Assembly: GCF_002836735.1 (NCBI RefSeq)
Contig: NZ_PJAS01000060.1
Location: 86,677 to 150,676, forward strand
Source: Psychrobacter sp. 4Bb
Lineage (GTDB): Bacteria; Pseudomonadota; Gammaproteobacteria; Pseudomonadales; Moraxellaceae
Length of the DNA: 64,000 bases
Reading direction: 5' to 3'
Within the stretch, counting starts at the first letter, position 1. Each line of letters opens with the position of its first letter. Position numbers and translations under genes: made by a program. The notes under the pieces are model-generated. The model made no database searches and was not told the DNA's origin. It worked only from the letters and a program-made list of their open reading frames with translations. Below, one piece after another: positions 50,006-59,125 of the stretch.

Positions 50006-50806
50006 ATGACAACATTATCTACTCTAAATAAGTTTAAAAAAGAAGGTACCAAGTTCACTTGCTTGACCTGTTATGACTCGATGTTTGCACGAATGATGGA
50101 AAAAGCCGAAATTGATACGATTTTAATTGGGGATAGCTTGGGCATGGTTGTACAAGGCCATGACTCGACACTACCTGTGACAGTCAATGATATGGCTTAT
50201 CACACCGCCAATATTGCCCGTAGTAACAAACACGCGCTGATATTGGCTGACCTGCCGTTTATGAGTTATGTGACACTGCCAGAAGCCGTCGCTAATAGCC
50301 GCACACTAATGCAAGCAGGGGCGCATGTCGTAAAAATCGAAGGTGGTAGCGAGCTGTGTGAATTGGTAACGACCTTGGCGCAAGCAGGTACACCAACTTG
50401 TGTGCATCTTGGTTTGACTCCGCAATCAGTCAACGTGTTTGGTGGCTATAAAATTCAAGGTCGCGGTGATGAAGCGGCTGATAAACTGCTTGCTGATGCC
50501 AAAGCAGTCGTCGATGCTGGTGCTGCATTACTAGTACTAGAATGTGTTCCAGGCGCGCTTGCAAAAGCCGTTACTGAAGCCGTTGCCGTGCCAGTTATCG
50601 GTATTGGTGCTGGAGCCGATACTGATGGTCAGGTATTGGTTATGCACGATATGCTAGGTATGGCGCATGGCCGAGTCCCACGTTTTATCCATGATTTTTT
50701 AACAGATGAGCGTAATAGCGCTCACAGTATCGAAGGTGCTTTTGCGCTCTATCAGCAGTCAGTACGCGAAGGTAGCTTCCCGACTGAGCAGCACCAATTT
50801 AGCTGA
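50006..50806 (+). CDS. panB: 3-methyl-2-oxobutanoate hydroxymethyltransferase
   Basis: First committed enzyme of pantothenate synthesis; makes ketopantoate from 2-oxoisovalerate and methylene-tetrahydrofolate. FTCLTCYDSMFARMMEKAEIDTILIGDSLGMVVQGHDSTLPVT contains the Mg-binding Asp residues, and VVKIEGGSELCELV and CVHLGLTPQSVNVFGGYKIQGRG follow. The 266-residue length is normal. TTGAGGGTC lies upstream of the ATG. Confidence 0.97.
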   Translation: MTTLSTLNKFKKEGTKFTCLTCYDSMFARMMEKAEIDTILIGDSLGMVVQGHDSTLPVTVNDMAYHTANIARSNKHALILADLPFMSYVTLPEAVANSRTLMQAGAHVVKIEGGSELCELVTTLAQAGTPTCVHLGLTPQSVNVFGGYKIQGRGDEAADKLLADAKAVVDAGAALLVLECVPGALAKAVTEAVAVPVIGIGAGADTDGQVLVMHDMLGMAHGRVPRFIHDFLTDERNSAHSIEGAFALYQQSVREGSFPTEQHQFS

Positions 50807-50872
50807 TTTTGAAGTTATCAAAGTTATTTAAGCTATTGAACAACAGAACGTTTGAATAGAAGAAAAGTAATC

Positions 50873-51775
50873 ATGTCTCCAATTATTTATCATGATATCT
50901 CGTCATTACGTGAAGCGCTTCAGCCTTATCGTGGCCAGCAATGTGACAAACAAGACCGTCAGCAGCGCATTGCGCTAGTACCAACGATGGGTAATCTGCA
51001 TGACGGTCATCTTGAGCTAGTAAAAATTGCCAAGCAGCATGCAGATGTAGTGGTGGTCAGTATTTTCGTTAACCCCACTCAGTTTGGCGTTGGGGAAGAT
51101 TTTGACAGCTATCCGCGTACATTAGATGCCGATGTGGCTAAGCTTGCGACAGTTGATGCAGATTACGTGTTTGCACCTAGCATTGATGCGATGTATCCAG
51201 TATTACCACCACCTACTGCTGTATTAGCTGGGGCTATTGCCAATCAGTTATGTGGTCAATCACGTCCTGGACACTTTGATGGTGTTGGTATTGTGGTCGC
51301 TAAATTATTCAATATCGTACAACCAGATGTGGCAGTATTTGGACAAAAAGACTATCAGCAGCTTGCTATCATTAAGCAATTGGTACGTGACTTGAGTTAT
51401 CCTATTAATATCATTGGTGCGCCTATTATTCGTGCTGATGATGGCTTAGCGCTATCATCGCGCAATCAATACTTAAGTGCAATTGAACGACAAGTTGCCC
51501 CTGTATTATATCAAGCATTGCAAGACTTAGCGCAGAGTTTGAAAAGTAGGGCTCTTAGTCAACAAGCATATGACCAACTATTAGTAGAGACGCGGACACG
51601 TATTAGTGACGCAGGTTTTATTATTGATTATCTGGAAATAAAGACTGAGGAGTTAGGTTCTATCGTAAGTGACTCTAAAACCTTTAATATAGAAAACAAA
51701 AACATCGTTATTTTAGTCGCAGCATGGCTAGGAAAAGCGCGTTTGTTAGACAATCAGTTGGTAGTGGTAAATTAG
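50873..51775 (+). CDS. panC: Pantothenate synthetase
   Basis: Ligates pantoate and beta-alanine using ATP. VPTMGNLHDGHLELVKIAKQHADVVVVSIFVNPTQFG contains the HIGH-like nucleotide motif (HDGH), and FGQKDYQQLAIIKQLVRDL and ALSSRNQYLS (KMSKS-like) follow. The ATG at 50873 has AGAAAAG upstream and gives 300 residues, near the usual 285; the open frame starts at 50852 without support. The end is a little longer and more charged than in E. coli. It is 66 bp from panB. Confidence 0.96.
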   Translation: MSPIIYHDISSLREALQPYRGQQCDKQDRQQRIALVPTMGNLHDGHLELVKIAKQHADVVVVSIFVNPTQFGVGEDFDSYPRTLDADVAKLATVDADYVFAPSIDAMYPVLPPPTAVLAGAIANQLCGQSRPGHFDGVGIVVAKLFNIVQPDVAVFGQKDYQQLAIIKQLVRDLSYPINIIGAPIIRADDGLALSSRNQYLSAIERQVAPVLYQALQDLAQSLKSRALSQQAYDQLLVETRTRISDAGFIIDYLEIKTEELGSIVSDSKTFNIENKNIVILVAAWLGKARLLDNQLVVVN

Positions 51776-51826
51776 CTTTTATGACATAGCAGTAGACTAG
51801 ATAAAATAGACTTGGATGAGTAGATC

Positions 51827-52792
51827 ATGGGTGTAAGTCAGGATCAAAATAGTAATGCAGCAGCAACGATAGCGGATCAGACGTCTACGAATAAGCTCAG
51901 TATATTGGTGGTCTCAGGGCGTTCAGGATCTGGTAAAACCTCAGTATTGAATATCTTAGAAGATCTAGGCTATTACTCTATTGATAATCTGCCGCTGTCT
52001 TTGTTACCTAATGCTGCTCATAAACTGGTCAATGAAAGCGGCATTCATCGTATTGCGCTGGGTGTCGATATTCGAACGCCACGTGCTGATTTATCTAACT
52101 TTGCAGTGACATATGCTTCTCTCAAGGAGACTTATGGGTCTCATGCGGTACAGATTTTATATGTGACTGCACAAGAGAGTACGCTGGTAGCTCGTTTCAA
52201 TGCGACGCGACGCGTACATCCTCTAATGTCACAAGATATCGATAGTGATAACGCTAAGCATATAGCCTTTAATTTACCTGCTGCTATCAAAAAAGAAGTT
52301 GAGCTATTAGAGCCAATTGCTAGTCATGCTGATATTAGGATTGATACCAGTAGCCTAAATATTCATCAGTTAAAAGACAGCCTGCGTGAACACATAGGCA
52401 TGGACAATCAGATTGTCATCAATCTACTGTCCTTTGGTTTTAAATACGGTAGCCCTATTGATGCTGACTTTGTATTCGATGTTAGAATTTTACCGAATCC
52501 GCATTGGAACCCTGAGTTACGTGACTCGACAGGTCTGGATACCGAAGTAGGCGCATTCTTTTCAGATTATCCAGAAGTAGCAGAAATGATGGGTGATATT
52601 GATAAGTTTTTGACCCGTTGGCTACCAGAGTTTTTGCATAATAATCGTCATACGGTCACGGTTGCCATAGGCTGTACGGGCGGCAAACATCGCTCTGTTT
52701 TTATCACTGATCATCTACAACGCCGCCTTACTGATGCCATGCCTAAAGGTGTGAAGGTATTGGCAAAACACCGCGAAAAAAGTCGCTGGTAG
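51827..52792 (+). CDS. rapZ: RNase adapter protein RapZ
   Basis: Nucleotide-binding protein that in E. coli guides RNase E to the small RNA GlmZ and so controls glucosamine-6-phosphate synthase. Walker A GRSGSGKTS is at 31-39, followed by LEDLGYYSIDNLPLSLLP and GVDIRTP; the C-terminal RNA-binding part has NLLSFGFKYGSPIDADFVFDVRILPNPHW and IGCTGGKHRSVFI. A 22-residue Asn/Ala/Thr-rich leader makes it 321 residues against 284. It lies between panC and darP rather than in the rpoN-ptsN cluster known from enterobacteria, and whether GlmZ exists here is unknown. Confidence 0.93.
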   Translation: MGVSQDQNSNAAATIADQTSTNKLSILVVSGRSGSGKTSVLNILEDLGYYSIDNLPLSLLPNAAHKLVNESGIHRIALGVDIRTPRADLSNFAVTYASLKETYGSHAVQILYVTAQESTLVARFNATRRVHPLMSQDIDSDNAKHIAFNLPAAIKKEVELLEPIASHADIRIDTSSLNIHQLKDSLREHIGMDNQIVINLLSFGFKYGSPIDADFVFDVRILPNPHWNPELRDSTGLDTEVGAFFSDYPEVAEMMGDIDKFLTRWLPEFLHNNRHTVTVAIGCTGGKHRSVFITDHLQRRLTDAMPKGVKVLAKHREKSRW

Positions 52793-52841
52793 TGATATCA
52801 GACACTATTTAATTTATTAATTATTATTTTGGAAAGCTTTT

Positions 52842-53354
52842 ATGATCGACTGGAAAGAACAGGATATGCGCGTCTCGCGCACAGAGCTCAAAAAAGCCCA
52901 TGAGCGCTTGCAGCAGTTATCGATACCGCTTGCTAGCTTATCGAAAAAACAGCTAAAAGCTTTACCTGCCAGTGATTATTTTATGGCAGAGCTAATGGCA
53001 TTGGCTGATATTACCAGCGCCAATGCCCGCAATCGTCAGACCAAACGTGTTGGCAAGCTGATGATTGAAGAGAATCGCCATGAGCTGATAAAGGCGTTAT
53101 TTGATGCGTTTTTTCCTAAAGAACAAGTCTCAAAAATAGAGAGCTGGTACGAGCGTCTAAATATCAATGATGAAGGTACGCTCAAGCAGTTTGTGAAGCA
53201 ATATAAAGCTTCTGAGCACCACAGTATGTATCAGTTGCTGTTGTGGATAGAATATGCCAAACATATGCAAGACGATGAGTTGCTGGCAGAATCTAAAGCA
53301 GATTTAGCGAGTTATATTCGTGAAGTGGCTATTTTGTCGCAGCTGAAAAAATAA
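52842..53354 (+). CDS. darP: Ribosome-associated protein DarP (YjgA/DUF615 family)
   Basis: A 170-residue basic helical protein. VSRTELKKAHERLQQLSIPLASLSKKQLKALP and the ARNRQTKRVGKLMIEENRHELIKALFDAF core match the DUF615 family, whose E. coli member associates with late 50S ribosomal precursors. Length agrees. GGAAAGC lies upstream of the ATG. It follows rapZ by 49 bp and is closed by a strong terminator. Confidence 0.9.
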   Translation: MIDWKEQDMRVSRTELKKAHERLQQLSIPLASLSKKQLKALPASDYFMAELMALADITSANARNRQTKRVGKLMIEENRHELIKALFDAFFPKEQVSKIESWYERLNINDEGTLKQFVKQYKASEHHSMYQLLLWIEYAKHMQDDELLAESKADLASYIREVAILSQLKK

Positions 53355-53442
53355 TACCTACACCAAGCTAGAAGGTTATTAATTGAAAGATTATTAGTTG
53401 ACAGGTTAGTAGTTAAAAAATGAATAGCTAAAATGTTAAGAT

Positions 53443-53478
53443 GCAAAAAAGCCAATCAATTTATGATTGGCTTTTTTG
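53443..53478. terminator. Bidirectional terminator between darP and dsbA
   Basis: AAAAAAGCCAATCA and TGATTGGCTTTTTT form a perfect stem around a short loop, with A and T runs on the two sides. Confidence 0.9.
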
Positions 53479-53534
53479 TGCATGACGTACGGATGTACTG
53501 TGCGTTACTATTATTCAAGTATTTATTGCTTGAG

Positions 53535-54155
53535 TTATTTCTTTTCAGCACGGGCTTTGTCGACCAAGTAATCGACGACTTTAGGTACTTTAGCACTCTC
53601 ACCAGTGACTACATATTTGCCTTGCACCACCACAGCTGGTACGCCAGAAAGCTGATAACGTTTAGCGCCTTCTTGTGAGCGACCAATTTTTGTACCAACA
53701 GCGAATGAGTTATATAGGCTGTTAAATTTCTTTTCATTCACGCCTTTTGACGCGTACCATTTGCTCAATGATGATTGATCAAACAGTTTTTTACCATCTT
53801 TGTGGATAGCATCAAATAATGCAGAATGAGTTTTGTCTTCGAACCCTAAAAGCTGAGCCGCATAAAAACCGCGTGCATTGGCTTCCCAAACAGGGTTAAG
53901 TGCCGCTGGTGTTTTGAAGAATACGACATCTTTGTCTTTAGTCTTTGCCCATTTTTCCATATGCGGATCAAGCACATTACAATGTGGGCAACCATACCAA
54001 AAGAACTCACGAACAATGATAGCATCACCGCTGATTTTCTCTGGGTTGTCTAGCACACGGTAATCTTTTCCAGCGACATAGTCTGCAGCTTGTGCGCCCA
54101 TAGAGGCAAGTCCAATGGCCATGGCTAGACCAGTCAGTGTGATGACACGTTTCAT
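53535..54155 (-). CDS. dsbA: Thiol:disulfide interchange protein DsbA
   Basis: Periplasmic oxidase that introduces disulfide bonds. The 206 residues begin with a signal peptide (MKRVITLTGLAMAIGLASMG, cleavage after AQA at 23). The thioredoxin fold has the redox motif CPHC at 56-59 in FFWYGCPHCNVLDPHMEKW and the cis-proline loop LSGVPAVVVQGKYVV. Length and order match DsbA rather than DsbC or DsbG. It is transcribed alone. Confidence 0.95.
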   Translation of the reverse strand: MKRVITLTGLAMAIGLASMGAQAADYVAGKDYRVLDNPEKISGDAIIVREFFWYGCPHCNVLDPHMEKWAKTKDKDVVFFKTPAALNPVWEANARGFYAAQLLGFEDKTHSALFDAIHKDGKKLFDQSSLSKWYASKGVNEKKFNSLYNSFAVGTKIGRSQEGAKRYQLSGVPAVVVQGKYVVTGESAKVPKVVDYLVDKARAEKK

Positions 54156-54660
54156 ACTTTATCCTTGAGGTGTGGAGACTTAGAATGGGTTAAGAGGTTT
54201 GTGTCTATATGGTTGTTAAACATGTGACACTCTAAAATATATAGCTTTTAAAGCGTCTAAACCAGACAGTGTCGAGTATAATCGAACAATAGCAAAGTAT
54301 CGACTATGATAACGTAAAATGTATGTACTTGTGAATCGCATTCTTAACCGATAGTTGTAAAGCTGTTAGCTATTATTTAAGGTATATTGCTTGTTACTTT
54401 CTGAACCTACTGTTTCTTAAACGTCTGCTTTATTTCTATATGGAACTTAAGAGATTTGAAAGTATCAGGATGCGATATTGTCACGAGAATGACAAGCTCT
54501 TTTATATTGAGATACTGCCTAAAAAATAGGGTAAAGTTTGAGCCTATTCACAATCGGTGACGATGTGCTTACGACAAAACTGCTACTCTCATGCTAATAT
54601 TAAGCACATAATCGTGCACTGTAAACGATGATAACGATAGTGACAATCAAGGAACATACC
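54156..54660. other. dsbA-ubiG divergent intergenic region, no gene seen
   Basis: About 505 bp of AT-rich DNA with no credible open frame. It should hold the dsbA and ubiG promoters. I could not identify an operator or structured RNA. Confidence 0.5.
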
Positions 54661-55488
54661 ATGTGCTCAGCTTTAAATTCTTCAGCAACTTCGAGTGATC
54701 AGAATAATAATAGTGCTTTCAATAATACAGAGTCTAACACCATCAACGTGGATCCTAGCGAAGTCGAAAAATTTAATAACTTGGCGAGTGAATGGTGGAG
54801 CAATACAGGGGCGTTTGCAACGCTACACGAGATCAATCCATTACGTCTAAATTGGATAGAAGAAAACGTCAAACGTGGCTATCAAAATGCTGCTAATAAA
54901 ACCGCTGAGCAAGGACTTGCTGGCAAAAAAGTACTCGACGTAGGGTGCGGCGGTGGAATATTGTCAGAATCTATGGCACGCCGCGGTGCTGATGTGACAG
55001 GGATTGATTTAGGTACAGAAAACCTAAAAGCTGCAGCATTACATGCGGAGCAAAGCCAGTTAGAGAACACGCTACGCTATCAGCATATACCCGTTGAAGA
55101 GTTGGCAAAAACACATGCTGGTCAGTTTGATGTGGTGACTTGTATGGAGATGCTAGAGCACGTGCCAGATCCTAGCTCGATCGTGCAGGCTTGTTATGAG
55201 TTGTTAGCTCCTGGCGGTGTCTGTGTACTATCAACGATTAATCGCAATCCTAAGTCTTATCTGTTTGCCATCGTTGGTGCAGAGTATGTACTGCGGTTGC
55301 TTGATCGCGGCACCCATGACTATGCCAAATTTATCACGCCAGCAGAATTAGACAAAATGGCACTCAATACTGGATTTGTTCGTCAGGATATTATCGGTTT
55401 GCATTACAATCCGCTGACCAAACGCTACTGGCTTGCCCAAAACGTCGATGTTAATTATATGATAGCCGTACAAAAGCCATTGGTTTAA
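54661..55488 (+). CDS. ubiG: Ubiquinone biosynthesis O-methyltransferase UbiG
   Basis: SAM-dependent enzyme performing both O-methylations in ubiquinone synthesis. SAM motif I is [63 protein letters not shown] is the UbiG N-terminal signature, and [16 protein letters not shown] and [24 protein letters not shown] follow. ATG 54661 has AAGGAACA upstream and is preferred over 54628. A 37-residue Ser/Asn/Thr-rich leader is extra. It is first in the ubiG-mupP-yciK set. Confidence 0.96.
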   Translation: MCSALNSSATSSDQNNNSAFNNTESNTINVDPSEVEKFNNLASEWWSNTGAFATLHEINPLRLNWIEENVKRGYQNAANKTAEQGLAGKKVLDVGCGGGILSESMARRGADVTGIDLGTENLKAAALHAEQSQLENTLRYQHIPVEELAKTHAGQFDVVTCMEMLEHVPDPSSIVQACYELLAPGGVCVLSTINRNPKSYLFAIVGAEYVLRLLDRGTHDYAKFITPAELDKMALNTGFVRQDIIGLHYNPLTKRYWLAQNVDVNYMIAVQKPLV

Positions 55489-55555
55489 TGCTGCACGCAG
55501 CTATTTATTTGCCATACTTTCACTAAACACGTCATCAATCTCAAGAGCATTCACT

Positions 55556-56266
55556 ATGACCCAATTTGTAAAAGCTGTTTTATTTGACCTTGATGGGACA
55601 TTAATCGATACTGCTGCTGATTTTGTTCGTATCATTGGTAAAATGAGTCTCGAAAATGACTGGCAGGCACCGCCTGAAGCGGAAATCCGCGAGCAAGTCT
55701 CTGCGGGTGCCTCGGCCATGGTGCAATTGATGCTAAGACATAACGATCAACTCGAAGTCAGCGAGGAAGCATTGCTTGAGTTTCGTCAGCAGTTCTTAGA
55801 TGATTATGAAGCAGATATCTGTGTCGATAGCTGCGTGTTTCAGGCGCTTGAAGCGGTACTGACTGAACTTGAAGCAAAGGGCGTGCCATGGGGTATCGTT
55901 ACCAACAAGCCGCGTTATTTAGCCGAAAAGCTATTAAGTGAGATGCAACTGGATCAGCGCTGTGCAGTTTTGGTCTGTCCAGATGATGTATCACGTACCA
56001 AACCAGATCCAGAGCCAATGTATATGGCGCTAGAAAAACTGGGTATCCCTCGAGGCGCGGCAGGCTGCGTGCTCTATGTTGGTGACCATATACGCGATAT
56101 CGAAGCTGGCAACGCTGCTGGCATGCCAACGATTTTGGCCGCTTATGGATATATTCCACCTGAAGATCAAAAGTCTTTGAAAAAATGGGGCGCCGACTAT
56201 ATTACTGACACGCCTGAGCAGTTAAATAAATTACTGCTATCGTCTGGTAAGTTTGAGTATTTATAG
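55556..56266 (+). CDS. mupP: HAD-family phosphatase, probable N-acetylmuramic acid 6-phosphate phosphatase MupP
   Basis: A 236-residue haloacid-dehalogenase hydrolase: motif I LFDLDGTLIDTAADF (with both Asp), motif II IVTNKPRYLAEKLL, the Lys of TKPDPEPM, and motif IV VLYVGDHIRDIEAGNAAGM. By sequence alone it could be phosphoglycolate phosphatase (Gph). Its place between ubiG and yciK is the place of mupP in Pseudomonas, where the product dephosphorylates MurNAc 6-phosphate in peptidoglycan recycling, so MupP is preferred. It is 67 bp after ubiG. Confidence 0.8.
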   Translation: MTQFVKAVLFDLDGTLIDTAADFVRIIGKMSLENDWQAPPEAEIREQVSAGASAMVQLMLRHNDQLEVSEEALLEFRQQFLDDYEADICVDSCVFQALEAVLTELEAKGVPWGIVTNKPRYLAEKLLSEMQLDQRCAVLVCPDDVSRTKPDPEPMYMALEKLGIPRGAAGCVLYVGDHIRDIEAGNAAGMPTILAAYGYIPPEDQKSLKKWGADYITDTPEQLNKLLLSSGKFEYL

Positions 56267-56341
56267 ACTACTATATATCACCAGTTTTACAACTATAAGC
56301 ACATATCCTCAACGATTTAATGATAAGTAGTGAGCAATGCC

Positions 56342-57178
56342 ATGAGTGACAATAATAATCAATCAGTCGATCCACAAGACAATAAAAAAACGGTTCAAAG
56401 TTCTATTCAGCCTTTGACTCATGATGATATTCGTAGCTTTGTACCGTCCAGTAATTGCCTAGATGGTAAGACTATTTTGGTGACTGGAGCAGGGGATGGT
56501 ATTGGCCGTGTTGCTGCATTGACCTATGCTCGTTATGGCGCCACTGTCTTATTGTTAGGCCGCACTAGTAGCAAGCTTGAGTACGTCTACGATGAGATTG
56601 AGAGTCTTGGTGGTAAGCAGCCTGCTATGCTGCCGATGAACTTAGAAGGGGCGACTTACGCCGAAATGCAGCAGCTCGAAGGGCTAATCAATAAAGAAGT
56701 CGGCCAGTTAGATGGTATCTTGCATAATGCTGGTGTATTAGGACAATTGACGCCGCTTGAGATGTATGACGTCGATACTTTTGCCCAAGTGATGAAAGTC
56801 AATTTCACAGCGACTTTTATGCTGACTCAAGCGCTATTGCCACTATTAAAAGATGCTGATCATGGGTCTGTTGTCTTTACCTCTAGCACTGTAGGTACAC
56901 ATCCTCGCGCATTTTGGGGTGCTTATGCACTTTCCAAACAAGCAGTAGAAGGTATGAGTGATATCTTTACTCAAGAGACTCAGAACACAACCAATCTACG
57001 TTTTAACTGCGTTAATCCGGGTGGTACTCGTACCAACATGCGCGCACATGCGTATCCAGGTGAAAATCCTATGAGCTTAAAAACACCTGAAGATATCATG
57101 GCAGGCTATGTCTGTCTGATGAGTGATGAAAGCATTGGCGTACGCGGTCAAGTGATTGAGCTACAACCAAAAGACTAG
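56342..57178 (+). CDS. yciK: YciK-family short-chain dehydrogenase/reductase
   Basis: Classical SDR of 278 residues: NAD(P) motif TGAGDGIGRVAALTYARYGATVLLLGRT, the NAG-type motif HNAGVLG, catalytic Ser in VVFTSSTVGTHPRAFWG, and Tyr-x3-Lys in YALSKQAVEGM. NPGGTRTNMRAHAYPGENPM matches YciK-type proteins. The physiological substrate is not known. A GTG at 56330 is an alternative start; GTGAG is better spaced for 56342. It completes the ubiG-mupP-yciK order seen in Pseudomonas. Confidence 0.88.
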   Translation: MSDNNNQSVDPQDNKKTVQSSIQPLTHDDIRSFVPSSNCLDGKTILVTGAGDGIGRVAALTYARYGATVLLLGRTSSKLEYVYDEIESLGGKQPAMLPMNLEGATYAEMQQLEGLINKEVGQLDGILHNAGVLGQLTPLEMYDVDTFAQVMKVNFTATFMLTQALLPLLKDADHGSVVFTSSTVGTHPRAFWGAYALSKQAVEGMSDIFTQETQNTTNLRFNCVNPGGTRTNMRAHAYPGENPMSLKTPEDIMAGYVCLMSDESIGVRGQVIELQPKD

Positions 57179-57336
57179 TGGCGAAGTTTTAAGTTGAGTC
57201 GAAATAACTGCGTCATTCTTTATTGATGGTTTTATGCACTATCGCAGGTTGTAATTAATCATAGCTAGCCCCATCTATTTATTATTAAAGACATTTGTAT
57301 TGTCTAATTATAATGAATAAAAAATAGGATAAGATT

Positions 57337-57603
57337 ATGGCAGGTGGCTGGTCAAGAGATGGTGCTGAGCACGAACAGATGGATGCAACGGTCAATGATG
57401 CGTTGGAGCGAGCGCGACGTTCATTACCGACAGGAGTGAGTGCTGAGTTGTGTGACGAATGTGGTAAGCCTATTCCAGAGGCAAGGCGACTGGCAGTGCC
57501 TGGTATTCAGCATTGTGTTAGCTGCCAGACGGAGCTTGAACAAGAAGCAAAAGCGGCTGAGCTGTTTAATCGTCGTGGTAGTAAAGACAGTCAACTGCGT
57601 TAA
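57337..57603 (+). CDS. DksA/TraR-type C4 zinc-finger protein (YbiI-like)
   Basis: An 88-residue protein with a helical N-terminus (AEHEQMDATVNDALERARRSLP) and a C4 zinc finger, CDECGKPIPEARRLAVPGIQHCVSCQ. This is the size and form of short DksA/TraR proteins such as E. coli YbiI. DksA acts on RNA polymerase through its secondary channel, but this protein lacks the long coiled coil, so its action cannot be assumed. The MITE-like element starts 10 bp after its stop codon. Confidence 0.85.
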   Translation: MAGGWSRDGAEHEQMDATVNDALERARRSLPTGVSAELCDECGKPIPEARRLAVPGIQHCVSCQTELEQEAKAAELFNRRGSKDSQLR

Positions 57604-57612
57604 AAAATAGTT

Positions 57613-57784
57613 AGGGCGTGTCCTCAATTCAATCGATAGTCATCTAAATAGGTTAAAAATGGCTAAATCTTGCCAAACGGCGTCAAATAGCTGACTAATA
57701 TCTCGATATTATCTGCGCTATTTTCCTTGTTTGACTGCGATTTATCTCATTTTTATCACCATTTTTAAAATGAGGACACGCCCT
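57613..57784. mobile_element. MITE-like element with 14-bp perfect terminal inverted repeats
   Basis: AGGGCGTGTCCTCA at the left end is matched exactly by its reverse complement at the right end (57771-57784). The 172-bp element has no transposase frame, so it would depend on a transposase encoded elsewhere. It lies between the stop of the zinc-finger gene and the end of the CobW-type gene. No clear target duplication can be read because both flanks are T-rich. The T run after the right end would make the folded element act as a terminator (inference). Confidence 0.8.
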
Positions 57785-57798
57785 TTTTTTGTCTGTTG

Positions 57799-59061
57799 CT
57801 ATATAACCAGTGCCATCAGTTCGCGATCGCACTCTTCCCAATCTATCAATACTGATGACGCTTTGGCATCATTCTCAGTTGCTGATTTTTCTGTAGCTTT
57901 ATCGACAGCATTTGTATCGACAGTATTGCCTAATTGCAAAATAACTTCCAATCGACTATCCGTCTGTGGGTCAATGGTTTTGGTGGTTAGACTACCAGGA
58001 TTAAAATTGATCTGTATCCAGCCATCAGAAGTATGTACCAAGCCTTTGATACGTTGCCAGTTTGGCAATGCTAACAACCAATTCTGTAAATCGTCAGCGT
58101 TTAATATGTAGTATGCAGGTAATCGCCATCCAGCCAATTGAAATTCTTGCTGTTCTTCGTGATAGCGATAGGGCATATCACTATCAGCATTGGTCTGAGC
58201 TTCGTTTTCATCTGTAGATGAGCGCGACAATGGCATAGCTGCTAAAGAATTAGCTTGAGACTGTAAACCAATCATTGATTTTTGAGGTTGAGCGATACTG
58301 ACTTTGCGTTGGTTTGAAATGATATAGCTGGGCTTGTTCAGTTGGTCGTTTAACGTGGTCGAGTATGCATCTGCTACAAGTTTATTTGCTACAAACTTAT
58401 CTGATGAATGGACATCTGGTGAGTCTGTTGTTTCAGGTGCCGTTAGTTCTGATGCTGCCCAAATGGTTTTTACTTGTGAATTTAGATTGGTTATCCATTC
58501 TACTAAGGCTTGTTTTTCGCTAGTATCTAATTGGGTATAACGATTGATTATCAGCACATCAGCATCACGGACATGCGCTTGAAAACCATCATGGTCACGA
58601 TACTTAATCTGTTGCCACTGCTCGCCACTCAGTACGGTTATCACCGCATTCATCTTTAGAGCAGTTTGCCAGTGCGGCGCACTAAGTTGTAGTATCAGCT
58701 CACGTGGATGTGCCAATCCTGTAGGCTCAATGAGTAATCGCTGCGGATGATGCTCACTGAGCAGACGACTAATCGCAATTTGTAAGGGTAGCTGACTGGT
58801 GCAGCAAATACAGCCACCACTTACCTCACGAATGGCGATATTCTTTTGCTCAAGCTCGTTATCTTGGGAGCTTGCAAGGAGTGCGCCATCAATACCGATA
58901 CGGCCAAACTCATTGATTAAGAGAGCCCAGCGTTCGTCATCAGGTTTTGTGGCCAGTAACTGATTGATTACGGTGGTTTTGCCAGCACCTAAAAACCCTG
59001 TCACTAACGTGCAGGGTATGTTTTGAAAAATAATAGGGTTTTTCACAGGTATGCTCATCAT
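57799..59061 (-). CDS. CobW/COG0523-family GTP-binding metallochaperone-like protein
   Basis: G3E GTPase of 420 residues. Walker A is GFLGAGKT (22-29), and the metal-binding CxCC motif is CICC (84-87) in REVSGGCICCTSQLPLQ. Walker B is LLIEPTGLAHP. The base-recognition motif NKxD reads NRYTQLD, an unusual variant. The middle (about 210-310) is an Asn/Ser/Ala-rich insert, and the C-terminal CobW_C domain is present (LAGWRLPAYYILNADDLQNWLLALPNWQRIKGLVHTSDGW in part). Relatives deliver zinc, cobalt or nickel to client enzymes; the metal here is unknown. It starts 64 bp after ompR on the same strand. Confidence 0.82.
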   Translation of the reverse strand: MMSIPVKNPIIFQNIPCTLVTGFLGAGKTTVINQLLATKPDDERWALLINEFGRIGIDGALLASSQDNELEQKNIAIREVSGGCICCTSQLPLQIAISRLLSEHHPQRLLIEPTGLAHPRELILQLSAPHWQTALKMNAVITVLSGEQWQQIKYRDHDGFQAHVRDADVLIINRYTQLDTSEKQALVEWITNLNSQVKTIWAASELTAPETTDSPDVHSSDKFVANKLVADAYSTTLNDQLNKPSYIISNQRKVSIAQPQKSMIGLQSQANSLAAMPLSRSSTDENEAQTNADSDMPYRYHEEQQEFQLAGWRLPAYYILNADDLQNWLLALPNWQRIKGLVHTSDGWIQINFNPGSLTTKTIDPQTDSRLEVILQLGNTVDTNAVDKATEKSATENDAKASSVLIDWEECDRELMALVI

Positions 59062-59125
59062 ATCGGCACGTGTTTATGAATAACCAAACACGGCCTATAT
59101 TAAAAGAAATGTCATCAGTCAAAGG

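Noticed and set aside
53433..53678. 81-codon frame overlapping the 3' end of dsbA
   Set aside because: It starts inside the darP/dsbA terminator hairpin and runs antisense to dsbA.
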